64,000 bases of DNA, taken from Ardenticatenaceae bacterium (GTDB lineage: Bacteria > Chloroflexota > Anaerolineae > Promineifilales > Promineifilaceae). Positions 1 to 9,056 of this stretch are shown piece after piece. The stretch is taken from positions 162,023 through 226,022 of the forward strand of contig JACKBV010000007.1 of NCBI GenBank assembly GCA_020634315.1. Reading direction: 5' to 3'. A model generated the notes under the pieces. The model was not told the origin of the DNA, did no database searches, and worked only from the letters and a program-made list of their open reading frames with translations. The first letter of the stretch is position 1; every line of letters begins with the position of its first letter. The translations under genes were made by a program, and so were the position numbers.

Positions 1-102
1 GCCCCCACATGCAGTGTAAATACGCCTTTCTTCCCGGCGTTTACACCAAATTTAACCGCACCCCTTCGCGAGTTGCATGCAGACAGGTCAGGAGGCAGGG
101 CT

Positions 103-108
103 TATAAT
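103..108 (+). promoter_or_regulatory. candidate -10 box (TATAAT)
   Basis: A perfect TATAAT lies 82 bases before the ATG of the aldo/keto reductase gene. A TTGCAT upstream at 73-78 is 24 bases away, too far for a normal sigma-70 spacer, so only the -10 element is convincing. Low confidence. Confidence 0.3.
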
Positions 109-189
109 GGATTTATTCATGGGTGGGACGCATGTCGTATCATGGGTTACAGGTTAGTAAATGGCTAGGCTCGCCCACTGGAGGAAATA

Positions 190-1093
190 ATGTCCGCACA
201 ATTAACCCCAAATGACTTCAAGATTTCGCGCATTGTTGCCGGTATGATGAATTTGTCTGCGTGGCGCATGAGTACGCCGGAATTGGTTAACTGGATACAT
301 GCCTGCCTGGAAATGGGCATTACCACATTTGACCATGCGGATATTTATGGTGGGTACACATGTGAAAGCGTCTTTGGGCAGGCGTTGGCGGCGGAGCCAG
401 GGTTGCGCGACAAGATGCAGCTTGTCAGCAAATGTGGCATCCAGCTTGTCACCGGCAACCGCCCGGCCAACCGGGTGCATCACTATGACACCAGCGCGGC
501 ACACATCGTTGCCTCGGCGGAGCAGTCGCTGCGCAATTTGCACACAGATTACCTGGATGTCCTGCTCATTCATCGCCCCGATCCATTGCTGGATGCCGAC
601 GAAGTTGCTGCTGCTTTTGCCCAACTGCGTCAGGCAGGCAAAGTGCGCCATGTTGGCGTCTCCAATTTCACGCCCTGGCAGTTTGATTTGCTTGCCTCGC
701 GGCTTGATTTTCCCCTGGTGACAAACCAGATTGAATTCTCGGTGATGCACCTCGATCCCCTGCATGATGGCTCTCTGGATCAATGCCAACAGCATCATGT
801 TGTGCCGATGGCCTGGGGGCCGCTCGGTGGGGGCGAGTTGTTCCACGCGGATATTCCTCGTGCGCATCGTTTACGCGGCAAGTTGACGGAGATTTGTGAA
901 GAAGTGGGGGATATGGGCATTGATCAGGTGGCGATAGCCTGGCTGTTGACACATCCTGCTGGCGTGGTGCCGGTGTTGGGGAACTGGTAAATTGGAGCGG
1001 CTGCGCAGTGCGGTGGCGGCGCAGTCGATTCAGTTGACGCGCCAGCAATGGTTTGCGATTTGGGAAGCATCGGCGGGACGTGAAGTCCCGTAA
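190..1093 (+). CDS. aldo/keto reductase, YdhF-like (frameshifted near the 3' end)
   Basis: NAD(P)H-dependent oxidoreductase of the aldo/keto reductase (TIM barrel) superfamily, probably cytoplasmic; substrate unknown. Visible family landmarks are the FDHADIYGGY segment (residues about 48-57, with the catalytic Asp/Tyr), LIHRPDPL with the active-site His, and GVSNFTPWQ. The start is the ATG at 190, preceded by GGAGG at 180-184. The uninterrupted frame ends at 990 after PVLGNW. Dropping one G from the GGGG run at 978-981 restores VLGTGKLERLR and a normal C-terminus ending at 1093, matching the GSGKIERV-type coenzyme loop of this family. The true gene is therefore 190-1093 with a one-base insertion, either genuine or a sequencing artefact. 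The end nearly touches the convergent gene at 1097. Confidence 0.85.
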
Positions 1094-1096
1094 CGC

Positions 1097-1708
1097 TTAC
1101 AAGTGGGGCAGTTTTATGGGGAGCAGGCCGGGAACTTGCTCTTTGTAGCGTAGATAGGCGTCACCGAAAACGGCCGTTAATCGTTTTTCTTCCACGCGTG
1201 ACCCGGCCCATAAATAAAGCGTCGCCATCACATTGAGGATCAACGTTTGCAGCGTCATCACCGGCGTCGGCCAGAGAATGAGCAGGCTAAAAAAGTAAAG
1301 CGGGTGGCGCACAAAGGCATACATGCCGCCTGTGACCAATTTAGGCGGCGGCAGCAAATGCTCTTTTCCGGTGAAGTAATTCACGGCCTGGCGCAGGCCA
1401 ATAAATTCCCAGATGTCTGTTTGCAGCAGCGCCGTCAACAGCCCCAAGAGGCCAACCAGTTGGACAAAAAGCGCCAGCCAGTCGAAAGGGGAAGGTAAAC
1501 GCCACAGCAATGTGTCTGGCACTTGTGTCCACAATGCCCACAGCACGGGCAAAATGGAGATGAGGGCAAACAGGTTGTAGCCCAGACGATACAAACCCGC
1601 GTGTGCCCGTTCGCCAAGCTGGCGATGTACCCAGGCTTTTACCCGTGCATCAGCCGTGAGGCTGTGCAGTATCGCCCAAAGAATGAAGCTGAGGATAAAA
1701 ATAGTCAT
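1097..1708 (-). CDS. NnrU/isoprenylcysteine methyltransferase-like membrane protein
   Basis: A 203-residue integral membrane protein with about five hydrophobic segments (near residues 3-15, 40-60, 75-95, 140-160 and one further). The C-terminal half has the ICMT/PEMT-like signature RHPLYFFSLL followed by EEKRLTAVFGDAYLRYKEQVP, which in methyltransferases of this fold binds S-adenosylmethionine. The N-terminus resembles NnrU-type proteins. The methyl acceptor cannot be told from sequence. It is convergent with the aldo/keto reductase and diverges from the gene at 1775. Confidence 0.7.
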   Translation of the reverse strand: MTIFILSFILWAILHSLTADARVKAWVHRQLGERAHAGLYRLGYNLFALISILPVLWALWTQVPDTLLWRLPSPFDWLALFVQLVGLLGLLTALLQTDIWEFIGLRQAVNYFTGKEHLLPPPKLVTGGMYAFVRHPLYFFSLLILWPTPVMTLQTLILNVMATLYLWAGSRVEEKRLTAVFGDAYLRYKEQVPGLLPIKLPHL

Positions 1709-1774
1709 CTTTCACGTTTCCCATTTGTCTGATTGTGCAAAGCGCATTATAAATCCCGGCGGAGGCAAGAGACA

Positions 1775-2443
1775 ATGAATGATAACGAGGAAACGGCCGT
1801 ATCTCACGAACAACTTACCCTCACGGCCGACCAACTAGACCAACTTGCCGGTTTCCTGCAAGAACTACCGAACCCGGTGCGCATTCATTACTGGGGTTCG
1901 CCGCAAGCCAGCCCCGAAGAAATGGAGGCGCTGCGCTTATGTCAGGCATTGGCCGAACATTTTGCGCCGATTAGCTTGCACGCTTTCCCGCGCCGTGCCA
2001 ATTACGCTTATTATCCAGTCTTGGGCATTATGGGCGAGAAAGATGGCGAGAAGGTCGATTACGGCGTGCGCATCATTGGGCTGCCGGCCGGGTATCAAAT
2101 TACGTCGCTCATTGCCGCGATTCAGGCTGTCTCTTTCCAGGGCGTGACGCTGGAACCGTTAACACGCATTAAGCTGCAAAAATTAAACACGGATGTCACG
2201 CTGGAATTGGTGACTGACCTCGAAGATGAGGGCGGGACGTTGGTCGCCAAAACTATTTTTGGGCTGGCGGTTGCCCATGAACGGATTCAAAGCTATTTGC
2301 TGATGAGCAACATGTTCCCGGACACCATCGTCCGCTATTCTGTGTACAGGGTGCCGCATTTGGTGATAAACGGCCGTACCCATCTCACCGGTGTCGCCGA
2401 CGAAGAGACGATATTGCAGCATATCGGCCGTGCCGTGAAGTAA
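1775..2443 (+). CDS. thioredoxin-fold protein, PDO/AhpF-N-like, lacking CxxC
   Basis: A 222-residue soluble protein. The two-part organisation and the late VPHLVINGRTHLTGVADEETILQHI segment resemble protein disulfide oxidoreductase or AhpF N-terminal domains, which carry two thioredoxin/glutaredoxin folds and the cis-Pro loop (here VPHLVINGR). The catalytic CxxC expected before that loop is absent (MFPDTIVRY region), and the protein has only one Cys, so thiol redox activity is unlikely. The chosen start at 1775 has GGAGG at 1761-1765; the frame is open upstream to 1733 but without a better ribosome site. Family call is moderate, function unknown. Confidence 0.55.
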   Translation: MNDNEETAVSHEQLTLTADQLDQLAGFLQELPNPVRIHYWGSPQASPEEMEALRLCQALAEHFAPISLHAFPRRANYAYYPVLGIMGEKDGEKVDYGVRIIGLPAGYQITSLIAAIQAVSFQGVTLEPLTRIKLQKLNTDVTLELVTDLEDEGGTLVAKTIFGLAVAHERIQSYLLMSNMFPDTIVRYSVYRVPHLVINGRTHLTGVADEETILQHIGRAVK

Positions 2444-2464
2444 CAATCATTTGCAAAGCTTGCC

Positions 2465-3088
2465 TCAACTTCGCTGTTGCGCCATCCACACCAAAATGCT
2501 TTCCGCCAGCAGCATCAGCAGCAGCATCCCCATGAAGGTCAATTGAATGCCCGTGGCTGTTGAAGCACGCACAGCATTGTCTGGGTGCAGCACCAATGGC
2601 GCACGCAAATTTGACCAGATAATGATGACTGGCAGCAAGGCACTGAGCAAACCGCGCAGCCAGCGCCAGGGCACAAACAAATTGGCCGTTAGCAGCAGCA
2701 AAGCCACCGCCAACATATTGAGAGATGTAACCATGCGCGGCTCTTGCCAAAAGACAGCTCCCCAGTTGATTTTTGAGGCCAAGGCACTGACCGCCACACC
2801 GCTCACGTAAAAGCCAAACGCCACCCAGCCCACTGTTTGCCGCCAACTGTCGGCACGCTGCCAGGCCAGCGCTGCCAAACCCAATAATCCGGCTGCCACA
2901 TAACCGATCAAACCGGCCCAGGTTAATGAGACATGCACGTACACCGCTTTAATGCCGCTGCCCAGGGTTTTTTCATCTGGGCCAAGCCAGACGAGCAAAG
3001 CGGCGAGAACAAGCACACAACACAAAGCAATTACCGCCGTTGGAACGGCGGCAACAAAACGACGGGGAAAGCTGTTTTCTTGTAACAT
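2465..3088 (-). CDS. CcmC/CcsA-like cytochrome c biogenesis membrane protein
   Basis: About 207 residues with six hydrophobic helices. Two stretches match haem-handling CcmC/CcsA proteins: KAVYVHVSLTWAG (external haem-ligand His region) and INWGAVFWQEPRMVTS, which corresponds to the Trp-rich WG-x-W-WD-R haem-binding loop. The likely role is haem presentation during cytochrome c maturation. No other ccm genes are nearby, so it stands alone. The ATG at 3088 was preferred; the frame is open to a TTG at 3124 but neither site has a strong ribosome-binding sequence. It follows fabH on the same strand with a 71-base gap. Confidence 0.65.
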   Translation of the reverse strand: MLQENSFPRRFVAAVPTAVIALCCVLVLAALLVWLGPDEKTLGSGIKAVYVHVSLTWAGLIGYVAAGLLGLAALAWQRADSWRQTVGWVAFGFYVSGVAVSALASKINWGAVFWQEPRMVTSLNMLAVALLLLTANLFVPWRWLRGLLSALLPVIIIWSNLRAPLVLHPDNAVRASTATGIQLTFMGMLLLMLLAESILVWMAQQRS

Positions 3089-3159
3089 GCGGGCTACTTT
3101 ACCGGGTTTTCGTGGAAGATACAACGCGCGTGAACCGTAAGCGGCTAACGACGAGCCGA

Positions 3160-4356
3160 TTAGGATTCATGGTCATCGTCTATTTTTGATTTGGGCAGCG
3201 TTGTCTTTTTGTCGGCGTCTTTCAGGCGTGCTTCGGGCGTGGGCGAACCGCCAACCCAGGCGACAAATTGGCGTCCCAGGCGCAGGATGCGTGTGCGGGC
3301 GCGGGCAAACACGTAGCGGGCGCGGCGCAAATTGCGGCGCAAGGCTGTGACTTCTGGCGGTGTGACATCCCATTTGATGACAGCAGATGCCCAGGTTAAC
3401 CCGCCGCCAAACCCGACAAAGACGATGTGATCGTCGCGCTGTAAACGGCCGTTTTGAATGGCATCGCATAAAGCAATCGGAATGGAAGCGGCGGAGGTGT
3501 TGCCAGCCCGGTCAACATTGAGGAAGAAACGCTCAACGGAAACATTTAGCCGCTTAGCGGCCGTTTCCACGATGCGCACATTGGCCTGGTGCGGAATGAT
3601 GAGCGACACATCATCCATCGACAGATTCGCCTTTTCCAGGACATCCTCGATGGAATCGCTAATGACTTTGGTGGCAAAACGGAACACTTGACGGCCGTTC
3701 ATATGCACCGTCTGCTTGTGGTGGCCGTTGGCATACGTCGTGCCATAAATCGGCACCGGATTGCGTGACAAATTGGGCAGGCTGAGCAAGTTGCTGCCCG
3801 ACCCATCTGAGCGCAGCGTGCTGGCTAAAACGCCACCGGGGACATCCGAGCCACGCAACACCACCGCCCCGGCGCCATCGCCAAACAAAATACAGGTGCC
3901 ACGATCTTGCCAATCTAACACGCGCGACATCGTCTCTGCGCCAACCACCAGCGCCACATCAATGGAACCTGAGGCAATGGCATTGGCCGCCATGCTCAAT
4001 CCATAGACAAAACCGGAGCAAGCGGCGCTCAAATCAAAAGCACCGGCGCGGGTGGCTCCCAGATAATCCTGTAACTGTGATGCCGTGGACGGAAAAATGT
4101 ATTCGGGGGTAGAGGTTGCCACGATAATCAAATCGACTTTGGGCGAGGGGATGTTGGCAATGGCTAATGCACGCGCGGCGGCTTCAAAAGCCAGCGTTGC
4201 GGTGCTCTCTTTATCGGCGGCAATGCGACGCTCGCGAATACCGGTGCGTGTATAAATCCACTCATGGGATGTTTCGACAATGTTGGCGAGATCGTCATTG
4301 GTCAGTACATGTTCCGGAAGGTAACAGCCCCAGCCAACAATATGCGCATATCTCAT
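3160..4356 (-). CDS. fabH: beta-ketoacyl-ACP synthase III with C-terminal extension
   Basis: Condenses an acyl-CoA primer with malonyl-ACP to start fatty-acid synthesis. The full catalytic triad is visible: Cys113 in SAACSGF, His256 in IPHQANVRI and Asn286 in DRAGNTSAA, with the GFGGGLTWAS loop near the end. The start is the ATG at 4356 with GGAGG directly upstream (4362-4366); the frame continues to 4569 only by chance. At 398 residues it is roughly 70 longer than ordinary FabH. The extra tail is basic and then polar (RRNLRRARYVFARARTRI onward) and has no recognised domain. It could equally be a FabH-like enzyme of a secondary pathway, but no other pathway genes are adjacent. Confidence 0.88.
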   Translation of the reverse strand: MRYAHIVGWGCYLPEHVLTNDDLANIVETSHEWIYTRTGIRERRIAADKESTATLAFEAAARALAIANIPSPKVDLIIVATSTPEYIFPSTASQLQDYLGATRAGAFDLSAACSGFVYGLSMAANAIASGSIDVALVVGAETMSRVLDWQDRGTCILFGDGAGAVVLRGSDVPGGVLASTLRSDGSGSNLLSLPNLSRNPVPIYGTTYANGHHKQTVHMNGRQVFRFATKVISDSIEDVLEKANLSMDDVSLIIPHQANVRIVETAAKRLNVSVERFFLNVDRAGNTSAASIPIALCDAIQNGRLQRDDHIVFVGFGGGLTWASAVIKWDVTPPEVTALRRNLRRARYVFARARTRILRLGRQFVAWVGGSPTPEARLKDADKKTTLPKSKIDDDHES

Positions 4357-4409
4357 GTTTTCCTCCAATGGGACAAGCAAGAAACCGGTTCCCGTTGGTT
4401 TGTTACGGA

Positions 4410-4448
4410 GCTTGCGTGAGACGAAGCCTGCGGGAGGTTGGTTTTCAC
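4410..4448. repeat. degenerate copy of the dispersed CTCCGGGAGG repeat
   Basis: The stretch reads like the right half of the 58-bp inverted-repeat element at 11588-11645, including a recognisable GTGAGACGAA and GGGAGGTTGGTTTTCA. It lies in the divergent gap between fabH and the first metalloprotease gene and is clearly more diverged than the other copies. Confidence 0.5.
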
Positions 4449-4476
4449 ATAAGAGAACCCAGCACACTCCGTTCAG

Positions 4477-4504
4477 TTGCGCGTCATTTGTTGATTCGTA
4501 TAAT
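4477..4504 (+). promoter_or_regulatory. sigma-70-like promoter for the metalloprotease gene
   Basis: TTGCGC at 4477-4482 and a perfect TATAAT at 4499-4504 are separated by 16 bases. Transcription would start about 64 bases before the ATG at 4575. Confidence 0.5.
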
Positions 4505-4574
4505 CCCCAGCGGCGGATGGAAACCTGTTGTCGTTTAATTTTAGCTCTGGCAGGTTTGCCAAAGTGCAAAATAT

Positions 4575-6467
4575 ATGAATCGAAAATTCGTTTTACTGCT
4601 GCTTATTTTTCTCTTGCTGACCGGATGTGGCTTGGGGGCGGACACGGCCGTTTCCCTGCCGCCGCTGATCACCCAGGCCCCCACAGACGCGGCCGAAGCC
4701 TCGTTAACGGCCGTTGCCAACACATCGACCATTCCCGTCCGCGATCTCGTCACACTCGTCAACCAAACCCAGGACATTGCCGCCGCCCGCGTTGCGCAAA
4801 CAGAGCCAACCCCGTATGCCGTGGGCGATACCGTCACCTTTTGGTTCAAAAATTTGGCAGCAGAGACAAACGAACAAATTCCGGCGCGGCTGGCGTACCG
4901 TTCCGACATGCTCAACATGTGGGTGCAGGCTGACCAGCGCATCAAGGATGAAGATGTGGCGGCGGCGGCGCAGTTTATCGAGCAGAAAATCTTGCCGACC
5001 AATCATGCCTACTTTGGGCAAGAGTGGACGCCTGGCGTTGATGGCGATCCGCGCATCAACATTTTGCACATTGAAGAGCTGGGCGGGCTGGGGATTGCCT
5101 ACTTCTCCTCGGCAGATGAATATGTAACGGCCGTTAACCCCTATTCCAACCAGCGCGAAATGCTTTACGTCAGCCTCAAAGACGCCAAACTCGGCTCCGA
5201 CCGCTACTTTGCCACCGTCGCCCACGAAATCCAGCACATGATCCAATGGCACGTTGACAAAAACGAGGACGCCTGGCTCAATGAAGGGCTGTCCGAGTTA
5301 GCCGTTCACGTCAATGGCTTTGCCACCAACCGCGAAAAAACATATGCGCAGCAAACCGACGTGCAGTTAACCAATTTGCGTCAGGATGCCGATGTTGTTG
5401 CCGCGCATTATGCCGCCGCTTTTCTTTTCACCGCTTATTTCCGCGACCGCTTTGGCGAGGCAGCCACACAAACCCTGGTACAGCATCCTGAAAATGGAGC
5501 GGCGGGATTTACGGCCGTTCTCGATGAACTGGCTGTCGGCTTGAGCTTTGACGACCTTTTTGCCGATTGGCTTGTTGCCAATTACTTGCAAAGCGTGGAG
5601 CGGGGCACCGCGCCCTATGCCTATACCACCATTGCGCTGCCCGAATTGGATGTGCAGCCGCTGCAACGGCCGTTTCTCACCAGTGACGTGCATCAATATG
5701 GCGCGGATTATTGGCAGCTAAGTGGCGACACGCCGGTCACGCTGGTCTTTACCGGCACACAGCAAGTACACAGCATCGACACCACAGCACACAGCGGCAG
5801 CCATTTCTGGCTCAGCTTCCCGGCCGATGAATCAGACATGCACCTGACACGCCGCTTTGACTTGAGCGGGCTAGACAAGGCGACGCTCACCTTTTGGACG
5901 TGGTATGACATCGAAGCCGGATGGGATTATGGCTATGTGGCCGTTTCCACCGATGCGGGTGATAGCTGGACGCTGCTGGAAACGGCCGCTTCCACCGCCG
6001 ACAACCCCGAAGGGAACAATCTCGGCGTGGGTTACACCGGCTACAGCGGCGGCGGCGCTGCGCCAACCTGGACACAGCAAACGGCCGATCTGACGCCCTT
6101 TGTCGGGCAGCCCGTGCTGGTGCGTTTTCAATATGTCACCGATAGCGCGGTGCATTGGCAAGGCTTTGCCGTGGATGACATTGCCATCCCCGAATTGGGG
6201 TATCAGCATGACGCCGAAACGGACGATGACGATTGGGAAGCGGCCGGTTTTGTGCGTCTTACCGATATGCTGCCACAACATTTCCTGGTGCAGCTTATCC
6301 TGCTAGGGGATGAGGATGTGCGCGTGCAACCGTTACAACTGGATGAGAAGCAGCGCGGCGAATGGGTCATTCCCTTTAGCGAGACGTACAATAAGGCGAT
6401 TATTGTGATTGCGGGCAGCACGCCGTTTACCCAACAAACGGCCGTTTACGCATATGAAGTTCGCTAG
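4575..6467 (+). CDS. secreted lipoprotein, M6-like zinc metalloprotease
   Basis: A 630-residue predicted exported lipoprotein: hydrophobic signal at 1-17 ending in the lipobox LTGC (Cys18). Residues 217-221 are HEIQH, an HExxH zinc site, followed by NEGLSE at about 236-241, supplying the third ligand Glu as in gluzincin/immune-inhibitor-A-type (M6) peptidases. Residues about 395-545 form a MAM/jelly-roll-like beta domain (SHFWLSFP through GFAVDDIAIPELG) also typical of M6 proteins. It probably degrades extracellular protein, but the substrate is unknown. It is followed after 44 bases by a paralogue with the same layout. No clear ribosome-binding site precedes the ATG at 4575. Confidence 0.7.
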   Translation: MNRKFVLLLLIFLLLTGCGLGADTAVSLPPLITQAPTDAAEASLTAVANTSTIPVRDLVTLVNQTQDIAAARVAQTEPTPYAVGDTVTFWFKNLAAETNEQIPARLAYRSDMLNMWVQADQRIKDEDVAAAAQFIEQKILPTNHAYFGQEWTPGVDGDPRINILHIEELGGLGIAYFSSADEYVTAVNPYSNQREMLYVSLKDAKLGSDRYFATVAHEIQHMIQWHVDKNEDAWLNEGLSELAVHVNGFATNREKTYAQQTDVQLTNLRQDADVVAAHYAAAFLFTAYFRDRFGEAATQTLVQHPENGAAGFTAVLDELAVGLSFDDLFADWLVANYLQSVERGTAPYAYTTIALPELDVQPLQRPFLTSDVHQYGADYWQLSGDTPVTLVFTGTQQVHSIDTTAHSGSHFWLSFPADESDMHLTRRFDLSGLDKATLTFWTWYDIEAGWDYGYVAVSTDAGDSWTLLETAASTADNPEGNNLGVGYTGYSGGGAAPTWTQQTADLTPFVGQPVLVRFQYVTDSAVHWQGFAVDDIAIPELGYQHDAETDDDDWEAAGFVRLTDMLPQHFLVQLILLGDEDVRVQPLQLDEKQRGEWVIPFSETYNKAIIVIAGSTPFTQQTAVYAYEVR

Positions 6468-6511
6468 CCGCACGGCATGAATCGAAAATTTTCCACCCTC
6501 AGAATAGATAC

Positions 6512-8659
6512 ATGATGGAACAACCTACTTCAAATAATAATAACAATAAATTTCTTCTTGCTTGTGGCGGCTGTCTGGCTTTGCTTGTGCTCACCTTTGT
6601 TTGCCTGGGCATGAGCGGCATTGCTGCGTATTTCATATTGGATGGGAGCAGTGTGTTCACGAGCGTGAGCAGTACAGTGGTTGCTAGCGTGGCGACTGTT
6701 TCTATCGAAGCGACGCCAGGGCGACCAACGGCCGTTACCAGTCTCAGCATCACGCGCCAGGCGATTGCCACACCCCGCGCGACCACGCCGCCGACATCTG
6801 CGCCGGTAACAGCAGCAACGGCCGTTCCGCAGGAAATTGTCGCCAGCAAAAGCACGGCGACACCGCTGCCCCTGGCACAGCCCGCAGCCATCATTCAAGA
6901 GCCGATTCCCCCACAAGCCTATACCGACCTGGCGTATTTCTTCAGCGCCGATTACCCTGCGCATGATTACTTTGCCTCTGCCAATCGCCTGGGCAAATAC
7001 AACTTGCCGGCGCGTACGGTGACAATTCCCGGTTATCAGGTCGGCGACAGCCAGACCTTTATCACGGATGAAGGCAATGTCGAGGCGACGTTGATGGCGG
7101 CGACCGACCATGCGTATTTTTGGGTGGAAGATGGGCTGAATTTAGCGGAAACGGCCGTTATCGAAGCGGCCAACAAGCTCGAAAACGAATATTATCCGCT
7201 GCTGGTCAACCTTTTTGGTCAGGAGTGGCAGCCTGGGGTAGACAACGACCCCCATTTTTCTGTGCTGCATTTGCGCCTGCCCGTTGATGCGGCTGAACTT
7301 GGCTACTTCACCGGCCTCGACGAATATCCGCGCGATCTTTACTACGATTCCAACGAACAAGAGATGCTTTACCTGAACATGTCAGAGTTGGTCATTGGCG
7401 AAGATTTGTATTATGGCACGCTGGTTCACGAGTTGCAGCATCTTATTCAATGGCATGTAGATGGCAATGAGGCGGGCTGGCTCAATGAAGGGTTATCGCA
7501 GTTGGCGGAGCTGTACGTTGGGCTGTACACGGCGGACACGGAGTATTATCTGGAGCAGCCGGACATTCGCCTGAATACCTGGGAATATGACGACGACGTT
7601 GTCGATGCCCATTATGCCGGGGCTTATTTGCTCTCTGTCTATTTGTGGGAGCAGTTGGGGGAAACGGCCGTACAAGAGCTTTCGCGCCATCCCGCCAACG
7701 GCATGGCCGCCATTCGCACCATTTTGCGTGGCTACAGCGACCTGACATTGGAACAATTTCTCGCCAATTGGGCTGTCGCCAATTACCTCGATGGGGAAAC
7801 GGCCGATCCGCTTTACACCTATGAAACCCTGGAACTGACCACGCCCACCGTCGAAAAACGCGTGCGCGACATTCCCTACGAGCGCACCGCCGACCTGAAT
7901 CAATATGGCGTGCATTACTTTGCCCTGGACGTGGCCGGAGCCGTGACCATTGATTTTGCCGGAGATACGCTGGTCAATTTGGTGGACGCGCCGCCACCGG
8001 GCAGCGACCATCTCTGGCTGGCTCCTTCGCTTGATGACACCAACGCCCACCTCACGTTCTCGTTCGACCTGACTGACCTGAGCGCCGCCACGCTGGCCTT
8101 TGATACCTGGTATGACCTGGAAGAAGATTGGGATTTTGCTTATGTGTCTGTTTCGCTGGATGATGGCGCGACGTGGGATTTGCTCAGTGGCACGTACCAA
8201 ACTGCGGGGGAATATGGCCCGGCGTGGAACGGCCGTTCCGCGGCGGAAGCCGATGCAACCAATGGCTGGCTCAATGAAAACATCTCGCTGAACAGTTACC
8301 TGGGGAAATCGGTGCTGCTGCGCTTTGACCTGCTCACCGATTCGGCTATCAACGGGCAGGGCTTTGCCGTTGCCAACGTGCGTGTGCCGGAGCTAGGCGT
8401 ATTTGCGGCATTGGAAACGGCCGTTACCGCTTGGGACACACAAGGATTTGTACAAACCGGCTGGCAGCTTCCCCAACAATGGCAGGTACAACTCATTCAG
8501 CTCGGTGATGTCCCCACCGTCCAAACCCTCCCTCTCAACGACCTCAATCAAGGCCAATTGGAAGTGAAGCTCGGCAGCGACGGGGGCGTCCTGGTCATCA
8601 TGCCCCTCACCCCCTTCACCAGTAACCCCGGCACCTATTGGCTCAACCTCACCCCATAA
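6512..8659 (+). CDS. membrane-anchored M6-like zinc metalloprotease, paralogue of the preceding gene
   Basis: 715 residues. Instead of a lipobox it has an uncleaved-looking N-terminal anchor (Asn-rich cytoplasmic start, then a hydrophobic helix at about 14-44) and a Thr/Ala/Pro-rich linker (about 60-125). The zinc site is HELQH at 306-310 with NEGLSQ at about 325-330. The C-terminal MAM-like domain repeats the neighbour's motifs (SDHLWLAPS, TWYDLEEDWDFAYVSVS, GFAVANVRVPELG). Conservation of both catalytic and accessory regions across the pair indicates tandem duplication with a change of anchoring mode. A strong terminator follows at 8668-8698. Confidence 0.7.
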   Translation: MMEQPTSNNNNNKFLLACGGCLALLVLTFVCLGMSGIAAYFILDGSSVFTSVSSTVVASVATVSIEATPGRPTAVTSLSITRQAIATPRATTPPTSAPVTAATAVPQEIVASKSTATPLPLAQPAAIIQEPIPPQAYTDLAYFFSADYPAHDYFASANRLGKYNLPARTVTIPGYQVGDSQTFITDEGNVEATLMAATDHAYFWVEDGLNLAETAVIEAANKLENEYYPLLVNLFGQEWQPGVDNDPHFSVLHLRLPVDAAELGYFTGLDEYPRDLYYDSNEQEMLYLNMSELVIGEDLYYGTLVHELQHLIQWHVDGNEAGWLNEGLSQLAELYVGLYTADTEYYLEQPDIRLNTWEYDDDVVDAHYAGAYLLSVYLWEQLGETAVQELSRHPANGMAAIRTILRGYSDLTLEQFLANWAVANYLDGETADPLYTYETLELTTPTVEKRVRDIPYERTADLNQYGVHYFALDVAGAVTIDFAGDTLVNLVDAPPPGSDHLWLAPSLDDTNAHLTFSFDLTDLSAATLAFDTWYDLEEDWDFAYVSVSLDDGATWDLLSGTYQTAGEYGPAWNGRSAAEADATNGWLNENISLNSYLGKSVLLRFDLLTDSAINGQGFAVANVRVPELGVFAALETAVTAWDTQGFVQTGWQLPQQWQVQLIQLGDVPTVQTLPLNDLNQGQLEVKLGSDGGVLVIMPLTPFTSNPGTYWLNLTP

Positions 8660-8667
8660 AACAAACA

Positions 8668-8698
8668 GGAAAAAGTAGGCCGTCTGCCTACTTTTTCC
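8668..8698. terminator. bidirectional terminator
   Basis: Perfect 13-bp inverted repeat (GGAAAAAGTAGGC at 8668-8680 and its complement at 8686-8698) with a five-base loop and A/T-rich outer arms. It sits between the convergent protease gene and the YtxH-like gene and overlaps the stop codon of the latter. Confidence 0.85.
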
Positions 8699-8906
8699 CA
8701 CCTTCCTTCAACTGCTCAAATTCCGCTTCCTTCGCCGTGTAAGTTTCCTCAAATGCTTGCTTAAACTCAGCCTTCGCCGCTTCAATCCGCGCCAGGACAT
8801 CTGCCTGCAAATCTGTGCCGGAAGCTGGCGTCCACAGCAGTGTAGCCACTGCACCTACCAGCGCCCCACTCATCATCCCCGCCAAAAAACTAAAAACCTT
8901 ATTCAT
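8688..8906 (-). CDS. YtxH-like small membrane protein
   Basis: 72 residues: a glycine-rich transmembrane helix (FSFLAGMMSGALVGAVATLLW), a PASG turn, then an acidic amphipathic coiled-coil helix ending in GGKK. This matches the YtxH/gas-vesicle-GvpP-type family, whose members are membrane-anchored stress-associated proteins of unclear role. The ATG at 8906 was chosen because GGAGG lies about eight bases upstream; the frame is open to 9017 but that extension is not protein-like. Confidence 0.7.
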   Translation of the reverse strand: MNKVFSFLAGMMSGALVGAVATLLWTPASGTDLQADVLARIEAAKAEFKQAFEETYTAKEAEFEQLKEGGKK

Positions 8907-9056
8907 CGTCAACTGCCTCCGTTGGTGTAGTCGGTAATCGGTAGCCTGTAAATGGTAATCCATAAACAGTTTACCATTTGTTATCCACTGCCCCCGATTA
9001 TACTCAAAGCACGCCATTTACCCTATCATTTCTTCAACCCGACAGAGTTTAGATCA

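Noticed and set aside
202..867. Minus-strand 221-codon frame opposite the aldo/keto reductase
   Set aside because: The plus-strand protein has clear family motifs; the antisense frame has none.
1074..1090. CGGGAC/GTCCCG hairpin as terminator of the aldo/keto reductase gene
   Set aside because: The stem is only six bases, lies inside the restored reading frame and has no U-run.
2385..2846. Minus-strand 153-codon frame overlapping the CcmC-like gene
   Set aside because: It is in another frame of the same strand; the CcmC-like frame carries the haem-loop motifs and helices.
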